From Posidonia oceanica (Eukaryota > Streptophyta > Magnoliopsida > Alismatales > Posidoniaceae), in the NCBI GenBank assembly GCA_037176725.1, contig JAZBRS010000029.1:120313001-120377000 (forward strand): a stretch of 64,000 nt of DNA, given 5' to 3'. The position numbers were made by a program, and so were the translations under genes. Positions 61,641-64,000 of the stretch are shown in pieces (positions within the stretch are counted from its first letter, which is position 1; each line of letters opens with the position of its first letter). The notes under the pieces are model-generated. The model was not told the origin of the DNA, did no database searches, and worked only from the letters and a program-made list of their open reading frames with translations.

Positions 61641-63370
61641 AACTCGGCAAAACCATGCAGATGCAAATGCAAAGAGAGAAGATGAGAAAAGTGAAAGGGG
61701 AGGCAAATAGTGCGTGTGTGAGAACAGGCACTGTTTAAGGGCCACGCAGAGTAGGCGTGAAGACCTACACTGGGGAGAACAAGCAAGTGGAGGGATTACC
61801 ACCGCTTTGTGACTGTTTCCCACTAGACCGCTCCACGATGTGTCTCGCACGCTGCCCAAAGCTCGCGGTGCGATCGGATCGTGGAAAAGGTGGAAGAGAG
61901 TCGCAGTAAGTGGTGAATCCAGGGGAAACACAACACAAAACTCTTGGAAATACGCGAAACGAAGAACGGAGTTGATAAATAAGAAAAGGAAGTCCTATTC
62001 TACATGCTCGAGGAAACAAAAAGCGAAAACGATGCATGCTATGCAGAAGGTATGCAAATGAATGCTGTGCAGGGGTTCAGAAGGACTTACCTGGAGAATC
62101 TGAGGCCTGATCTGAAATCTGCTTGGTCCATGCTGAAGAGTGCTCCGCCGGGGTCGTCCGGGTAGCTTGTTTGAGAAGATCCAACGGCCGGATTGGAAGA
62201 TGTCGCAGCTTCAAGGCAGAGGGGGCCAGAACAAGGGAGAAGAATAGATCTAAGTGTTCAGGGGGTCCTAGGGGTGTGCAAACAGGTCCCCCCTCGTGAA
62301 TGGGAGCTAATGGTACTCAAGTGTGTGCAAAGGATGCAAAAAACTAGAATGCATGAGTGCAAATGCATGCAGAAAGCAAGAAAAGACTCAGGAGGGATTT
62401 TTTAGAAAATTGGGGGTTCAAATGCAATTTTTGAAAAGATGGGGGTCTAAATGCAAAGGTTTTGAAAAGTTTGGAGCCTTCATGCAAGGATTTTGAAAAA
62501 AGGAGGGTCTGAATGCAATTTTGCAAAGGACAGGGTCTAAAATGCAATTTTTCAAAATGGGTATGCATCAGGACAAGTTTTGAAAACATGTGGCAGATTA
62601 AGATGCAATTTTGAAATCATTAGGGTTCAAAATGCAATTTTTCCTGAAAAACAGGGTCCTAGGTAATCTGGGAATGCAGATGGGGGACCTACATGCAATT
62701 TTTCAAACATGTGGGGCCTAAAATGCAATTTTTGAAGCAAAATATGCATTTAAATGATTTTTATAAGCATGCAGAGGACCTATGTGCAATTTTTCAAACA
62801 TGCAGGGTTAAAAATGCAATTTTTGAAGCAAAATATGCATTAAAGGGGCAGACAGAGGACTGACATGCAATTTTTAAAATATGCAAGGTCAAAAATGCAA
62901 TTTAATGAGCTAAATATGTATTAAAATGATTACTGTGCATTAGAGGAGGACCTACATGCAAAAATCAGATAATAGAGGGGGAGAAATGCAATGCAACAAG
63001 CAAAAATGAAAAATAAAACCTAAGTTCTACAGGATAGAGGATCAGGATGCAAAAGCAGAAAACAACAGGGACCTGGAATGCAATTTCATATGGCAAAATT
63101 CATGCATTAAATTAAATTAAGCTACTGCAGGACCAATGTGCAAAAATCAAAAACTGGAGGGCCAAAGTCTAACTTATTACTGAAGGAAAGCATAGTAAAA
63201 GGACCAGAAAGCAAATAAGGAGAACTACAGACATTTCATGCAATTTGATATAGTTTCAGTTCAGAAATCAGCAGATTAAATCAAATAAAGGACTGGAATG
63301 CAAAATAACAGGAACTCAGACCAGAAATGCAATATTTAACGAAAAACTTAGATAAGAGAAAAATAAATGA

Positions 63371-63401
63371 ACAGTGCATGGCCGACGGCCATGGACACTG
63401 T
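63371..63401 (-). other. Covarying LTR hairpin (F copy)
   Basis: ACAGT/ACTGT outer arms and CATGGCC/GGCCATG inner arms around a GAC loop. Confidence 0.58.
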
Positions 63402-64000
63402 AGCAGCAAGCTGCCAGCGTCCATGAACGCCGGCACGGGGATGTTGGGGCAGCGCAGACCGGCGGGGAAGCATCTCCAGGTCCTGACGGTGCTCAGACGA
63501 CGCTCGGCGGAGCTCGACGTTGGCTGGAGCAAGCCGGAGAGGCCACCGGAGATTTGCAGAGCTTCAGAAGCGCACCCCGGGTGATCGGCTCGACGACGCG
63601 GCGATCTGAAGGCCGGAGCATGTTCCTGAGACTCGTGCGGACCGGAGGGTGCTGCTGGAACGCTGTTTTGCTGACCGGAGCGGAGGGACGCACGGAGAGG
63701 CTCGCCGGAGAAGACGACTCTGGCCGGAGTTGACTCGGCGCAGGAGCGAAGAAAAACCTATTCTAAGGGGGGGAAAAGCAAGAGGGGAGGAAGTTTATGC
63801 TAAAGGAACAAGAGTTTACCTGTTTCCGTGGCTAGGAAGTCCTCCCGACGCAGGCAGTTTTAGAGGTCGCCGGTGGAGCTCGTCCGGTGAGAGGAGGGGG
63901 CGTCGGCGGCTCAAGGAGATTGGAATCGCCTCAGAGCGACCCTCCGGAGCTTCCTAGATGCTTGGAAGGCTGTTGCGAAGACCGGCGGAAGATCCGGCTG

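Larger units (their letters stand above)
60477..64000 (-). mobile_element. Element F: LTR, cut by the right window edge
   Basis: Starts TGTAGTAATCCCAATCAGAA, closest to LTR B. It holds the PBS-like motif, hairpin block (60793-60817), 30-bp array (61143-61640), ATGCAATTTT field (62400-63360), covarying hairpin (63371-63401) and CCGGAG-rich sequence to the edge; about 3.5 of an expected 6 kb is present. GCGAC (60472-60476) precedes it. Frames on both strands of the array are repeat by-products. Confidence 0.8.

Overview
The window is plant nuclear DNA from a flowering plant, probably a eudicot (inferred from the style of the retroelement polyproteins; the species cannot be named). It is a heap of nested LTR retrotransposons, all on the minus strand, around the remains of one or two plus-strand genes of the plant mobile domain type. 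I see no bacterial, organellar, rRNA or tRNA genes.

Layout. (1) 1-13320 is the 5' half of element A: an open gag-pro-pol frame running off the left edge, a leader, a primer binding site (PBS) and a 6.0 kb LTR. (2) 13321-21742 is element B, into whose gag A appears to have inserted; B keeps a gag fragment with an internal deletion, its leader, its PBS and a 5.9 kb LTR. (3) 21743-25845 holds a 24-copy 80-bp array touching LTR B, a few structured repeats, and what looks like the 5' part of a plus-strand gene. (4) 25846-54177 is element C, complete at 28.3 kb, with two 6119-bp LTRs and a 5-bp target duplication GAACT. (5) 54178-58979 continues the broken plus-strand gene region. (6) 58980-64000 holds three successive LTR starts (D, E, F), best read as nested insertions.

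Element C belongs to the Tat/Ogre branch of Ty3/gypsy. In sense order it has 5' LTR, arginine-tRNA-type PBS, leader, gag with a zinc knuckle, aspartic protease, G-patch, reverse transcriptase, a degenerate RNase H, a second intact RNase H, integrase, a third ORF of plant mobile domain/DUF7745 type, a 3 kb structured 3' untranslated region, polypurine tract and 3' LTR. The gag-pol frame is broken by two TAG codons although the LTRs differ at only about 30 positions by eye. Copy A has a sense codon at the first of these sites.

The most unusual signals are: an array of about 28 short repeats (32513-33492) whose paired arms interleave as in H-type pseudoknots and vary together between copies, with relatives elsewhere in the same region and beside LTR B; the third ORF, intronless exactly where the neighbouring broken homologue has an intron; and a hairpin in the LTRs that keeps its shape while its sequence changes.
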